A stretch of DNA of 64,000 nt from Clostridium kluyveri. GTDB taxonomy: Bacteria; Bacillota; Clostridia; Clostridiales; Clostridiaceae. The stretch is taken from NCBI RefSeq assembly GCF_001902295.1, contig NZ_CP018335.1:2170001-2234000 (forward strand), written 5' to 3'. Positions 1-9,017 of the stretch are shown piece after piece; position 1 is the stretch's first letter, and each line of letters begins with the position of its first letter. Both the position numbers and the translations under genes were made by a program. Below the pieces are notes generated by a model, which was not told where the DNA came from, did not search any database, and worked only from the letters and a program-made list of their open reading frames with translations.

Positions 1-1261
1 TTTTTCCTGTGTTTATAGCATTTAGAGCATCTTCCTCACAGTCAAATACCCTTGCAGGTCCTTCATGCTTTAACATCTCAGGTGCCACTGCAGAACGCTT
101 TACAACACAGGAATCCGGAGCTAAATTGCCTTTAAGAATTGCAATTCCGCCAGTTGTGCTGTAAGGATTTTCAACAGGTCTTATTACCTCTTTATTTTTA
201 TTTATACAGCCTTTAATATTTTCTGCCACGGTTTTTCCTGTACATGTAATCAAATCTGTATTTAATAGATTTAGTTTATCTATCTCATTCATAACAGCAT
301 AAATACCACCTGCTTCATTTAACTCTTCCACATAATTATGTCCTGCTGGTGCAAGATGACAAAGGTTTGGAGTCTTTTCACTGATTGCATTTGCCATATC
401 CACATTTAATTCAATGCCAGCTTCATGGGCAATAGCCGGTAAATGAAGCATACTGTTTGTACTACATCCAAGAGCCATATCCATAGTTAGAGCATTCTTA
501 AAAGCAGCCTCTGTCATGATATCTCTAGGTCGTATATTCTTTTCTAGAAGCTCCATTATTTTCATACCAGCATGTTTTGCAAGTTTTATTCTGTCAGAAT
601 AAACAGCAGGTATTGTACCGTTACCTCCAAGTGCCATTCCAAGAACCTCTGTTAAACAGTTCATGCTATTTGCAGTATACATACCTGAACAGGAGCCGCA
701 AGTAGGACATACCTTGCTTTCAAACTCTTCTAATTTTTCTTCAGTTATTTTCCCCCCGTTAAAAGCGCCTACTGCCTCAGATACACTGCTAAAGCTTACT
801 TTACATCCATCTACTTTTCCTGCGAGCATAGGGCCTCCACTTACAAAAATAGTTGGAATGTTAAGTCTCGCTGCAGCCATTAAAAGTCCCGGTACATTTT
901 TATCACAGTTAGGTACCATTACCAGCGCATCAAAAGCATGGGCCATAGCCATAGCTTCTGTAGAATCTGCAATTAAATCTCTTGTAACAAGAGAATATTT
1001 CATGCCCTGGTGTCCCATGGCAATTCCATCACAGACAGCAATGGCAGGAAAAACAATTGGAGTACCTCCAGCCATTGACACTCCTGTCTTTACGGCCTCC
1101 ACTATTTTATCTAAATTCATATGACCTGGTACTATATCGTTCTTTGAACTTACAATACCTACAAACGGTCTTTCTATTTCTTCTTTTGTCAAACCCAACG
1201 CATTAAGCAGGGCACGCTGTGGTGCACTTTTAGTTCCTTTTGTTATTACATCACTTCTCAC
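1..1261 (-). CDS. ilvD: Dihydroxy-acid dehydratase, 5' part (gene runs off the window start)
   Basis: IlvD dehydrates 2,3-dihydroxy-3-methylvalerate and -isovalerate to the 2-oxo acids in isoleucine and valine synthesis; it is a cytosolic Fe-S enzyme. About 420 of the usual 550 or so residues are present. The translation begins VRSDVITKGTKSAPQRA and carries the family blocks VPNCDKNVPG, CPTCGSCSGMYTANS and ALGCSTNSMLHLPA, with the cluster cysteines. A GTG start at 1261 is chosen because the frame is closed by TAA upstream with no ATG between; CCAGG about 8 nt upstream is a weak ribosome binding site. The 3' end lies before base 1. Identity is very sure, the start fairly sure. Confidence 0.93.
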   Translation of the reverse strand, partial: MRSDVITKGTKSAPQRALLNALGLTKEEIERPFVGIVSSKNDIVPGHMNLDKIVEAVKTGVSMAGGTPIVFPAIAVCDGIAMGHQGMKYSLVTRDLIADSTEAMAMAHAFDALVMVPNCDKNVPGLLMAAARLNIPTIFVSGGPMLAGKVDGCKVSFSSVSEAVGAFNGGKITEEKLEEFESKVCPTCGSCSGMYTANSMNCLTEVLGMALGGNGTIPAVYSDRIKLAKHAGMKIMELLEKNIRPRDIMTEAAFKNALTMDMALGCSTNSMLHLPAIAHEAGIELNVDMANAISEKTPNLCHLAPAGHNYVEELNEAGGIYAVMNEIDKLNLLNTDLITCTGKTVAENIKGCINKNKEVIRPVENPYSTTGGIAILKGNLAPDSCVVKRSAVAPEMLKHEGPARVFDCEEDALNAINTGK

Positions 1262-1334
1262 TAAAATAACCTGGTTAAGAAAACTTAGACAAACTTAACC
1301 TCTCCTTTCTATTTATTTTTATTTTTCTAAGTTT

Positions 1335-2576
1335 TTAAAACCAATATATTTTATTAAATCTCCATAATAATTTACAAGATTTAATTCCATATCTTTTTAA
1401 TATTCTTTCTTCTATTGTTGTTATATTACATTGTTTCTTTTTAGGGTATAAAGCTGTAATATATCCTATGTAATTTTCTCCATTTTTCTTCGTATATTTA
1501 ATTAAATCTCTATGTTTAAACCCTTGTAAATTCTCTATATTAGCTTTTGATTTCCTTCTCATTAGTTTAATTGCCCAATTTTTTATATTGCAGTCATCAG
1601 AATTAATTTTTAAATCAGTTATAACTAATGCATCATTACTATGATTTTTCTCTATATTCCAATCTATTCTTTTATTTGCTGTATCTCCACCAGTGGTTAA
1701 TATTAATTTAGCTAATTTACTTAATTCTTTTCTAAGATATGTTTTCCCTTGCATTACATGTTGTGCATAGTCAAATCTTATATTTTTACCTTTTATCATA
1801 TCTTGATAATGTTTAATAAATAATTCTTCCTTACCTTCTGTCTTTTGATGACATTCACTACATAAAGTTATAAGATTACTAAGATTATTATTACCGTGTA
1901 ACCTTCTAGGAACAACATGATGTACTTCTAAAACACAACTAGATTTACCGCATTCCATACATTCACAACCATCTCTCAATATAACTGATTTTCTTATGTT
2001 TTCATCTAGCCTGTTAGATTTTTGATATTGCCATTTGTATAATTTTTTACCTTCTATTAAAGCTCTTATATCTATTGCAACATCTTCTAAATGATATTCT
2101 GTTATATTGATATATTTATTTAGTTTATTAATAACTCTTAAAATAGCATCTTTCTTTTGTTTAATACTTGGTGCAATTCGATTTTTTCTTTTACTATTTG
2201 CTCTATTATTAAATTTTTTAGGTCTATATCTTTTGTGGTATCTATGATATCTTCTATAATCTCTACGAATATCCATCAAATGTTTAACATCTTGACGTTG
2301 TTCTATTGTTCCTTTGAATATTACTTTATTTTTAGTTTTACATTTTTGAATGATGCCAATGCCTACATGTAAACTTCCATCATCTATACCACAAACAAAT
2401 TCTGATTCATCTTCCTTATCCTTTATTTCCCTTTTTAATTGAATAACCATAGGATATTTATTAACTTGTATTGCTTTGTTTTTTCTAATTAAGTACCATG
2501 CTTTATTTATCTTACATGGACTTAACTTATTGCCTTTATTGTCAATAACAAAAGCATAATTATTATTTTTTATCAT
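1335..2576 (-). CDS. iscB: IscB-family RNA-guided HNH/RuvC endonuclease
   Basis: 413 residues. An N-terminal PLMP-like segment (FVIDNKGNKLSP, residues 9-20) is followed by RuvC-I with GIDDGS (D65), an arginine-rich bridge helix (IRRDYRRYHRYHKRYR, about 103-118), RuvC-II (EDVAID, about 164-169), an HNH domain with two CxxC zinc pairs (C207/C210 and C239/C242) around LEVHHVVPRR (H219, H220), and RuvC-III HSNDA (about 312-316). This order is that of IscB, the transposon-encoded ancestor of Cas9, which cuts DNA guided by an omega-RNA encoded just 5' of the gene. All catalytic motifs look intact. No TnpA partner is seen, so it may be a solitary element dropped behind ilvD. The start lacks a strong ribosome binding site (GTGAG upstream). 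It is not TnpB, because an HNH is inserted in RuvC. Confidence 0.88.
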   Translation of the reverse strand: MIKNNNYAFVIDNKGNKLSPCKINKAWYLIRKNKAIQVNKYPMVIQLKREIKDKEDESEFVCGIDDGSLHVGIGIIQKCKTKNKVIFKGTIEQRQDVKHLMDIRRDYRRYHRYHKRYRPKKFNNRANSKRKNRIAPSIKQKKDAILRVINKLNKYINITEYHLEDVAIDIRALIEGKKLYKWQYQKSNRLDENIRKSVILRDGCECMECGKSSCVLEVHHVVPRRLHGNNNLSNLITLCSECHQKTEGKEELFIKHYQDMIKGKNIRFDYAQHVMQGKTYLRKELSKLAKLILTTGGDTANKRIDWNIEKNHSNDALVITDLKINSDDCNIKNWAIKLMRRKSKANIENLQGFKHRDLIKYTKKNGENYIGYITALYPKKKQCNITTIEERILKRYGIKSCKLLWRFNKIYWF

Positions 2577-2870
2577 TTCTGATAAATCTCACTTTCGTGG
2601 AAATTTTCTTCTTGCCAATGTCATAAAGAGGACATGTGTTTCCCTGTTATCTTTACAGGACAATAGTAAAGTTTCCTGATTTGCACTCATAGAGCTTCAG
2701 ACTGAAGATTACATCTAAAGGTATGTCTTTACCTTACTTTATAACGTAGTTCATTATGCTAAGATATTTTCATATCTATACACTCACTTAGGCTTGAGAA
2801 CATCAAATAGTCACTATACAAAATATTAAATGTCCAATTTTGTATAATTATTTACCAACTATTTGAAGTT
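2577..2870 (-). ncRNA. Candidate omega-RNA of the IscB element
   Basis: The roughly 290 nt directly 5' of iscB have no ORF but several hairpins: CCTGT/ACAGG (2643-2647 with 2655-2659), CTTCA/TGAAG (2695-2699 with 2703-2707), AAGGTA/TACCTT (2718-2723 with 2730-2735), and AGATAT/ATATCT closed by a GAAA tetraloop on the minus strand (2762-2777). IscB omega-RNAs are known to lie here, with the guide at their 5' end, i.e. at the higher coordinates. Position and structure support the call; both ends are guessed. Confidence 0.62.
2804..2864 (-). repeat. Long imperfect hairpin at the outer edge of the IscB element
   Basis: AAATAG (2804-2809) pairs with CTATTT (2859-2864) and TATACAAAAT (2815-2824) with ATTTTGTATA (2837-2846), giving a nested stem. 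It could be the first hairpin of the omega-RNA scaffold or a subterminal transposon-end hairpin of the IS200/IS605 kind. The sequence cannot tell these apart. Confidence 0.55.
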
Positions 2871-3231
2871 CCCTAGTATAATATTATTAAACTATATGCT
2901 TTTATTGTAAGTTGTGTGATGTCTGTTGTCAACTATACATTATATATTTTGAATAATTATCCCCAGCATAGCTCAACATTATAAACTTAAGGAAATTTGA
3001 TTAACATTTTTGTTTATCAGGTTTCCTACTTGTATGTATACATTAAAATAAAGGTAGGGGTGGTTATATGTTTAATAGTTATATTAATAGATTTAAAAAA
3101 TGATTGACTCTATTAAAACAAGTGAAAGTGAATTTGTTTAGACTATCCAGAGGGGGGCCAACATTTGCGATAAAACCAGTGCTAAGACATTAAATAGATA
3201 AAAAATCAATTTATAGTAAACATATACTAAT
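2871..3231. other. Gap between the IscB element and the toxin island
   Basis: AT-rich, no convincing ORF. It presumably holds the outer end of the IscB element and the sequence that would act as its guide. The G-rich patch AGAGGGGGGCC near 3152 has no partner that I can see. Confidence 0.4.
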
Positions 3232-3610
3232 TTATAGTATATGTTTTTCAAGGTTTGCCAATCTGAGATCTCTTGCTTTAGTGTACCTGTCCATGACTTC
3301 TACATATTTAGCATCATTTGACGTTCCATCACAAATATCACAACATAGAAAACTTCCCGATAATAAGTCATATGTAATTGTATTTTTGTTGCTGCCTTTG
3401 AATCTGAACCTCCTGTCCCTTTAAATTTGTTATAAAACTTTTGCAGTAATTCATAACTGGAGAGCCATTTACAAGTATTCTTCCAAAATATAATTTTTTA
3501 TTCTGTACGGCTAGTGACTTATTTTGTTTTACCATCATAGAATTAAAAAATTTTTGCATAAACTTTACTGAATATTCGTTATATCTATCATTAAGAGCCT
3601 GGAGTGACAT
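3232..3610 (-). pseudogene. Frameshifted hypothetical gene in the toxin island
   Basis: Two frames join into one plausible protein. The first 70 or so residues start MSLQALNDRYNEYSVKF at 3610 and run to about NLKGQEVQ. The +1/-1 frame then continues FKGSNKNTITYDLL and ends with KARDLRLANLEKHIL at the TAA at 3232-3234, including the cysteine pair CCDIC. The shift lies near 3400-3410. The first start overlaps the stop of the preceding fragment (TAATG). I do not recognise the family. Its place after an EndoU toxin and an immunity fragment suggests island debris. Confidence 0.45.
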
Positions 3611-3729
3611 TAATATGTTATACTTTTAATTATGTCATCTGGCAAACATGCATCAATATTTTGATGTCGTTTAACATTCCAACCATTATCTTCAGCCCAC
3701 TTTAGAAACTTTTCAATTCTGTCTTTCAT
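3610..3729 (-). pseudogene. N-terminal fragment of a SUKH-like immunity gene
   Basis: 39 residues starting MKDRIEKFLKWAEDNGWNVK and continuing to LPDDIIKSI before a TAA. The pattern (short helix, WAEDNGW, then LPxxI) resembles the start of SMI1/KNR4 (SUKH) immunity proteins, which are normally about 140 residues, so the rest is missing. It overlaps the end of the EndoU fragment by 17 nt, the usual toxin-then-immunity spacing. Assignment is by resemblance only. Confidence 0.4.
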
Positions 3730-3928
3730 TAAATTCCCCCCATATAGGAAATGCTGAAATTATCTTCCCTTTTGTTGTTAACATTCCTTCATAGTGAAAT
3801 CCTACTGCCTTTCCTCTTGCATTTAATTGTCCTTCTAATATATGTTCTAATGAACCTTCTTTAAAATTTTCAACATTTTTTAAATCTGCTATTGACTTCA
3901 CATAGCTGAGCTTGGGGCTGAGTTTGTC
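3713..3928 (-). pseudogene. Bacterial EndoU toxin domain, truncated
   Basis: The open frame (from 3928, no good start) contains GSLEHILEGQLNARGKAVGF followed by HYEG, the signature of the first half of bacterial EndoU RNase toxin domains found at the C-termini of contact-dependent or type VII-secreted toxins. Only about 70 residues remain; the second half with the remaining catalytic residues and the N-terminal delivery region are absent. A dead toxin tip left by recombination. Confidence 0.65.
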
Positions 3929-3929
3929 T

Positions 3930-4260
3930 TATTATCTTTTAGTGGTACAGTCTACTGTTTTTAGGATCTATGACTTTTTTATCACTATAAAAAGCAATGA
4001 ACTAGCCTACTTATTTTCAGCTAGTTCATTTAGTCTTTTCTTCACTGCATTATTGAAATTATGCAGTAAGCATTAAGGAATGATTTTATCCATAATAGTG
4101 ATACTATGGATAAATAAATATTAAAAAATGTTAAATTCTACGTGCGGAATGTAGGTTATATTGTGCCTATATGGTCTTATAGTCTAAATCATATAGCATA
4201 GTATTTTCGCAGTTAGTTTATACCAAATTTTGTAGCAAGTTCTACCTTAACTATTCAAAG
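3930..4260. other. Gap inside the toxin island
   Basis: No intact gene. On the minus strand an open stretch near 4008-4065 reads NNAVKKRLNELAENK before a stop and may be another toxin-gene tail. The words TACGTGCGGAATGTAGGTTA near 4139 recur in altered form near 7022 (TACATGTGGAATGTAAGTTA), each upstream (in plus coordinates) of an immunity gene stop, suggesting module-level duplication. Confidence 0.35.
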
Positions 4261-4728
4261 TTAGTTTAAACCTGCTAGAAATTCATTAACTGCCATCTCA
4301 AATTTACTAGGATTTTTTTCCATTATGTCACTAAATAAATCTATAACTGTCTTCTTTATGGAACTATCTGAATTAGAAATAACTTTCACATAAATTTTTC
4401 GTGATGGAGCATCATTTAAAATTCGTTTATGAAGTACTTTAACCCATTCTTTAGCATGAGGATACATATCTGGTATAGCCTCTGCAAGCTTAGCTAAAGC
4501 TTCTTCTGCTCCGAACATTTTATCGTAAGATTCAATTGCATGTATTAATCCAAACATTACTTCATCATGTTCAGTTGAATCATCGAATCCTAAACACAGA
4601 TATTTAATATTATTAACATCTTTCATACTAATAATATTTTCAACCGCTTGTTCAAAGTTTCTAATTTCTTCTTCTGTTTTAAGTAATCTATTATCCTTCA
4701 GCTTTTTTGCTTCAATATTTATATCCAT
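4261..4728 (-). CDS. Imm30-like immunity protein
   Basis: 155 residues, all-helical in character, with the central block GFDDSTEHDEVMFGLIHAIE that I associate with the Imm30 family of polymorphic-toxin immunity proteins. It would bind and neutralise the cognate toxin in the cytosol. It starts 15 nt after the stop of the HNH-like toxin fragment (4744-5458), on the same strand, with GGAGAG upstream, the usual toxin-immunity pair arrangement. The immunity gene is intact although its toxin is truncated. Family name is from memory of the motif; moderately sure. Confidence 0.65.
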   Translation of the reverse strand: MDINIEAKKLKDNRLLKTEEEIRNFEQAVENIISMKDVNNIKYLCLGFDDSTEHDEVMFGLIHAIESYDKMFGAEEALAKLAEAIPDMYPHAKEWVKVLHKRILNDAPSRKIYVKVISNSDSSIKKTVIDLFSDIMEKNPSKFEMAVNEFLAGLN

Positions 4729-4743
4729 TGTTCTTAACTCTCC

Positions 4744-5458
4744 TTACTTTTTATATAAATCTGGATATAGCTTCTTATTCATTTTTATCACATCTTCAAG
4801 CCCCTGTCTAATATCAGGTGTATAAAGATTGTCGTTTTGATATATACTTCTTGCATCTCGAATGTCGTGTGCTAGTGCATTACGAGGTGATAAATTTAGA
4901 TAGTTTTGTAGTTTTTCCCCAGTCATACCATACGTATCAGTCAATCTATGCCTACCACCCTGACCCGGGAATGGCTGCTCCATATTCATCGCAACACCAT
5001 CATTTTTAGGTACTCCTGCATTTGGTTCCATATATTTTGCTGATGGCATATGATGAGGAGTTATATTATCTCCACGTGAACCGGCATCTATCAAATCTTC
5101 ATAAGTTCCAACATCACCCTCTCGAGGAAGTAGAGCTTTACTCGCCTCCTGGTATGCCTCTTTTCCCTTACCAACAATCTTTTTAGTTATATTCTTAGCA
5201 AGTTTTTCAATTTCACTAGCTCCACCAGCACCATTCATTGCAAATACAGTTCCGTTACTTAATTTGCCTGCTGCCTCTTCTACTTCTGGTGACATTCCTG
5301 CTTTTATTCCCTTGTATATCTTTCCTAATAGACTTCCTGCTCCTAGTGTACCTAGTCCAAACAACTGCTCTCCTGTACTATAGTGCTTTCCTGATACTAA
5401 ATCCTTTCCTTCAACTATTTCACCTAACATTTTAAATCCACCAAATACTGGTATGAAA
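4744..5458 (-). pseudogene. Polymorphic toxin, C-terminal part, cut by an IS256 remnant
   Basis: About 238 residues survive. They begin FGGFKMLGEIVEGKDLVSGK, a pre-toxin (PT-TG-like) segment, then a linker, then a toxin tip with TPHHMPSAKY and MNMEQPFPGQGGRHRLTD, an HNH/deaminase-like histidine-rich pattern; nuclease is my preferred guess. The N-terminal secretion region is gone: 5' of about 5458 the frame reads antisense through an IS256 transposase. Any expression would need a chance start. The Imm30-like gene follows directly. Confidence 0.6.
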
Positions 5459-6010
5459 ACAAGGGGGGTTTGCAATGTACTTGTATTCTGTGTGGATGGA
5501 CTGAATGGATTTAAAGATGCAATAGGAACTGTATATCCTTTTACCAAAATCCAGAGATGTATAATTCATCAGCTGAGAAGCAGTATGAAATACATACCTT
5601 ATAAAGATAAAAAGGTATTTGCAAAAGACTTGAAAGCTGTCTATGGTGCAGTAAATGAGGATGCCGCACTCGAGAATCTCATGGATGCAAAAGAAAAATG
5701 GGAAAGCAAATACCCAAATGCCATAAAAAGTTGGGAAGACAACTGGGATAACCTTGTAACTTTCTTCATGTTTCCTGATTATATCCGTAAAATCATGTAC
5801 ACTACAAATGCCATAGAGAGTCTTAACAGTCAGTTTAGGAAAGTAACCAAAACTAAGCTTATATTTCCAAATGACGATAGTCTCATGAAAATGTTGTACC
5901 TTGCCACGCAGAGAATAAGCAGGAAATGGACCCGTTCCTATGAAAATTGGGATATGGTTGTAAATCAGCTTAATATCTTATTCAGCAAAATATTGAACAG
6001 AGGAGCATAG
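5459..6010 (+). pseudogene. IS256-family transposase, C-terminal remnant
   Basis: The frame contains VFCVDGLNGFKDAI (second catalytic Asp region of the DDE domain), IQRCIIHQLR and TTNAIESLNSQFRK (catalytic Glu region), all typical of IS256-family (Mutator-like) transposases, and ends at a natural stop. About 180 of about 400 residues remain; the first catalytic Asp and DNA-binding domain are missing. The left break interrupts the toxin gene on the opposite strand. Confidence 0.82.
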
Positions 6011-6338
6011 AACCCACCAGGGACTCTGTCCCCGGACCCCTGAGGTTTATCCTCATGTGTTCTGTCAGGAACGGGTAAAACGGATAGTTTTTATCCTATC
6101 CGTTCCTGCATAGAACACCAATAATCGCTCAGGTTGCTCCTCAGCAGTGCCCTATATTATTATTGGCGTGTATATTATTGACCAAAAGTGGATATAATAT
6201 ACAATGTAATGCTGGTTGATAATTCGCAGTTATCGATACTAATTTGCATTAATTTACAAATCATAACATTCCAAAATTATTTGTCGAAAGAAAGAGAATA
6301 CATATAATTATTTACACGGCCGAAAGCCTACTTCGAAA
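6011..6338. other. IS-end sequence and gap
   Basis: No gene. A GC-richer stretch at 6010-6170 (GGACTCTGTCCCCGGACCCC, then the hairpin below, then a partly symmetrical CCAATAAT...ATTATTGG at about 6117-6167) is probably the right end of the IS256-type element. From about 6180 on the DNA is AT-rich with nothing recognisable. Confidence 0.4.
6079..6104. repeat. Perfect 9-bp hairpin after the IS256 remnant
   Basis: AACGGATAG (6079-6087) and CTATCCGTT (6096-6104) form a perfect stem with an 8-nt loop. There is no T-run on either side, so it is more likely an IS-end structure or transcription block than a standard terminator. Confidence 0.5.
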
Positions 6339-6598
6339 ATGATACTTAGTTATTCCAAGAAAGCTTATCCATGGGATAATGCATGCATTGAATCCTTCCA
6401 TGCAATCATTAAACGTGAATGGATAAATCGCTCTTTAGAATTAAAAATTATCGTCATGCATATATTCTTGTATTTGAATACATTGAAACATTTTATAATA
6501 CCACAAGGATTCATAGTCATTGCAATTATATGTCACCAAATGAGTTTGAAAAAGCATATGAAAACGCCAAAGAGCTTATTACATCAACAGCAAGCTAA
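6339..6598 (+). pseudogene. IS3-family transposase fragment, frameshifted
   Basis: AYPWDNACIESFHAIIKREW is the last part of the rve/DDE domain of IS3-family (IS150-group) OrfB, including the catalytic Glu. A one-base shift follows RSLELK; the other frame then reads RHAYILVFEYIETFYNTTR and MSPNEFEKAYENAKEL, to a stop at 6596-6598. Both N-terminal loss and the shift make it inactive. Confidence 0.8.
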
Positions 6599-6675
6599 AA
6601 TATGGAAATTGATTAGAATTTTCTCATTTTAATTTGTACTTTTTCTTGACATAGCACCATTGCTATGACCATGGG

Positions 6676-6942
6676 TTATTTTAATGCAATTATCATCTGA
6701 TAATGGAGATCGGTATTCTCATAAAACTCATCTAATCTTGATAAAGGATGTCTGTCTACTAAAACATTAGCAATAATGGCTTCAATAGCAGTTCCCAGTG
6801 ATACAATTCGTCTTTCTTTATCAAAATTTATCTTACCATTAATATATTTTGCAATCTTAAGCTTTCTGCAGTATTTTAAAATTAATGGTATAGCTCCATC
6901 CATAACAGGTTTTATATTTTTTATATTCATTTTTTCCTTCAC
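6676..6942 (-). pseudogene. IS1634-type transposase, N-terminal fragment
   Basis: 88 residues with the DUF4277-like N-terminal pattern: short N-terminus, GAIPLILKYCRKLKIAKYI, then AIIANVLVDRHPLSRLDEFY. This is the front of IS1634/IS4-related transposases; the catalytic core (several hundred residues) is missing. It has its own start and ends at a stop introduced at the break. Confidence 0.65.
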
Positions 6943-7063
6943 GTACTATATTTGAACAATATAATAACATATTCTAATATCTTAGTAGAGTACTAAATCT
7001 AATTAATTATTTGCTAATTTTTACATGTGGAATGTAAGTTACTGCATTATTTAGATTATGTAG

Positions 7064-7507
7064 CTAATTTTCTGTAATCCTCTTCTTCAAAAACTCAATA
7101 AAATCATCTGCATAACGTTTATTAGCATTTAGAGAATAGATTGGATATTCATTTTCGTCATTCTTCATAGATAAATCAAAATAGAAAACATCATCATTTG
7201 CTTCACAAATTACAACTGCATTATCAGGATAATTTTCATTTTTTCTGTTTAATTCATACATATATACTATGTCTCCGCCAACAACAGAATCAAAGTCCTG
7301 TTCATATATACTATATATTTCTTCTCCGTAAATTTCTCCTCCACTATAGTTTTTTAACCACCATTTATAAGAATTAGGCAGTTCAAATCCTAAACGTTCT
7401 TCTGCCTTCTTTATCCATTCCTCGGATATTCCATCTCCGAAATCAGCAAACTCAACACAATTTTCCGATTCTGCAATTATGTTTTTTATTTCATCATACT
7501 TATTCAT
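7064..7507 (-). CDS. SUKH (SMI1/KNR4) family immunity protein
   Basis: 147 residues. ISEEWIKKAEERLGFELPNS followed by YKWWLKNYSGG is the classic start of a SUKH-1 domain, and the C-terminus FIEFLKKRI is also typical. SUKH proteins neutralise nuclease toxins by direct binding. Start ATG at 7507 has AGGAGG upstream. It lies just downstream of the broken LHH toxin (7523-8559), so it is probably that toxin's immunity protein, kept intact after the toxin decayed. A paralogue sits at 9018-9485. Confidence 0.82.
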   Translation of the reverse strand: MNKYDEIKNIIAESENCVEFADFGDGISEEWIKKAEERLGFELPNSYKWWLKNYSGGEIYGEEIYSIYEQDFDSVVGGDIVYMYELNRKNENYPDNAVVICEANDDVFYFDLSMKNDENEYPIYSLNANKRYADDFIEFLKKRITEN

Positions 7508-7522
7508 ATTGTCCTCCTAATT

Positions 7523-8559
7523 TTAATTTGTAAAATCGTTTGCTTTATTTATCCAATAATCTTCTCTCCATGTGTCAAACACCCCTCTATTTATTCCAGA
7601 AGGCAATTCGCCAGTGTTAATATGGATTGTAGAATAGTTTTTTTGATGAAAAGATTGACTAACTTCAGCTATGGAACCCGATTGTGTTTGAGTTAAATGA
7701 TGTAAGTTTATTGTTTTACCATCATATCCAATCGGAGCTCTACCAGATGCCATTCTTTCTACATTTGTACCAGTAACAGTTTTACCTTTTACCTTCCAAG
7801 AACTTATTGTATTAGGGTCAAACAAGTCATTTCTTTGATAGACTTTATTACCATTAAATTGTACAGTATTATCCCAGTACTTGTAAACTGGTTTATTAGC
7901 TTGTGTAACCCCCTGGTAGGTGAAACAAAAACAGTCCCTGCTGATATCTTTGGTTCATTAGTATAAAAAAGTTTATACCCATATAATTTATTGCTAATCA
8001 CTTGACCATCTTTTGTCATTATATCATCATCAGAAAGTTCTACTCCATTAAATGTAAGTGGAGAATTTTCTGTTAAAACATAAGTATAAACATATCCATC
8101 TTTTTCATAAGTTATTTGCTTAGGCAAATTAGATATCTCATTTGGAAAATATGTCTTAAGCCCTACGACCATTCCCAAAGTAGTACAATTAATGTATTTC
8201 CATGCTTCTTCATACGTAAATATAGTTTCTTTTATTTTTTTATATTCGTCTTCTCCTAAAACAATTTTTGCATATTCTAGTATTTGCTTTTCTTCTGCTG
8301 TTAACTCTCCTGGATTCTTTAACATTAACTGCATTACCTTATTCTTATCTACTTGTCCATTTTCTGAAATAGCAGAAACACCCCTGAATTCAGATATTCC
8401 TACAGTTATTCCTGATATTTTTGAAAATACGGAACATATATTTTCTTCCATATCTCTTACACCATTACAATATTCATTAAATGAATCATTGAATTCTGTC
8501 AAGCTTGTTGTTTGATTTTTAAGCGAATTCTGTAAATTCAAAATATCATCTGTAATTAG
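7523..8559 (-). pseudogene. LHH-nuclease polymorphic toxin, truncated and frameshifted
   Basis: Close paralogue of the intact toxin at 9501-10991. Its homology begins at the residues matching ADDVLNLQNSLKNQ (8559) and runs to TVFVSP near 7925, where one base is lost (CCTACCAG against CCATACCAG in the paralogue). The other frame restores YQGVTQANKPVYKYW, KVYQRNDLFDPNT and the toxin tip NLHHLTQTQSGSIAEVSQSF, ending at 7523. The N-terminal 170 or so residues are replaced by an IS110 remnant. The LHH histidine motif itself is intact. Confidence 0.8.
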
Positions 8560-8579
8560 ACATATTCCTTGAATATCAA

Positions 8580-8723
8580 AAGTTCTATCAGAAGAAATTT
8601 GCTGAGGTAGCTACACATCAGCATAAACGAGCACTCGCATTAACATCTCGTAAATTGATTCGTTTGATTTTTGGATTGCTGGCTAAAGATCAACTCTACT
8701 CTTCAAATAGGGTAGATAAATAA
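8580..8723 (+). pseudogene. IS110-family transposase, C-terminal tail
   Basis: The frame reads KFYQKKFAEVATHQHKRALA then LTSRKLIRLIFGLLAKDQLY and stops at 8721-8723. The HKxALxxxxRKLIRxIFxLLxxxxxY pattern is the end of IS110-type (DEDD) transposases. Only 47 residues remain. Its left edge coincides with the break in the LHH toxin pseudogene, so this insertion probably removed the toxin's N-terminus. Confidence 0.65.
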
Positions 8724-9017
8724 ATAGATTTTATATGAACATACGTTCTTTATTTGACGTATGCTTGTTAAAGTTACCCTTTTTTCTAGATTTCATTTCA
8801 TCTTTTTTCATTTTGTTCTTGACATATTACCAAATTGCTTTCAATTTCTTTACATGGAAAAAGAGCCAATGCTTGTTCATTAGAAACATTGATTCTTATC
8901 GTTGTTATAACATATATTTAATTTTTCTTTTAGTTACAGCTCACTAAGCTATAATACAACACTTATTGAATTTACTCCTATTTATTAATTTCTACTATTA
9001 TGCAATCTATATACACA
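8724..9017. other. Gap after the IS110 remnant
   Basis: AT-rich; a short plus-strand ORF (8735-8947) encodes a Phe/Leu-rich peptide without a ribosome binding site and looks spurious. Probably the non-coding end of the IS110 element. Confidence 0.4.

Noticed and set aside
5238..5435. Plus-strand ORF inside the toxin fragment
   Set aside because: Antisense shadow of a clearly homologous minus-strand sequence.
8735..8947. Plus-strand 70-aa ORF after the IS110 tail
   Set aside because: Phe/Leu-rich, no ribosome binding site, no family features; looks like chance in AT-rich DNA.
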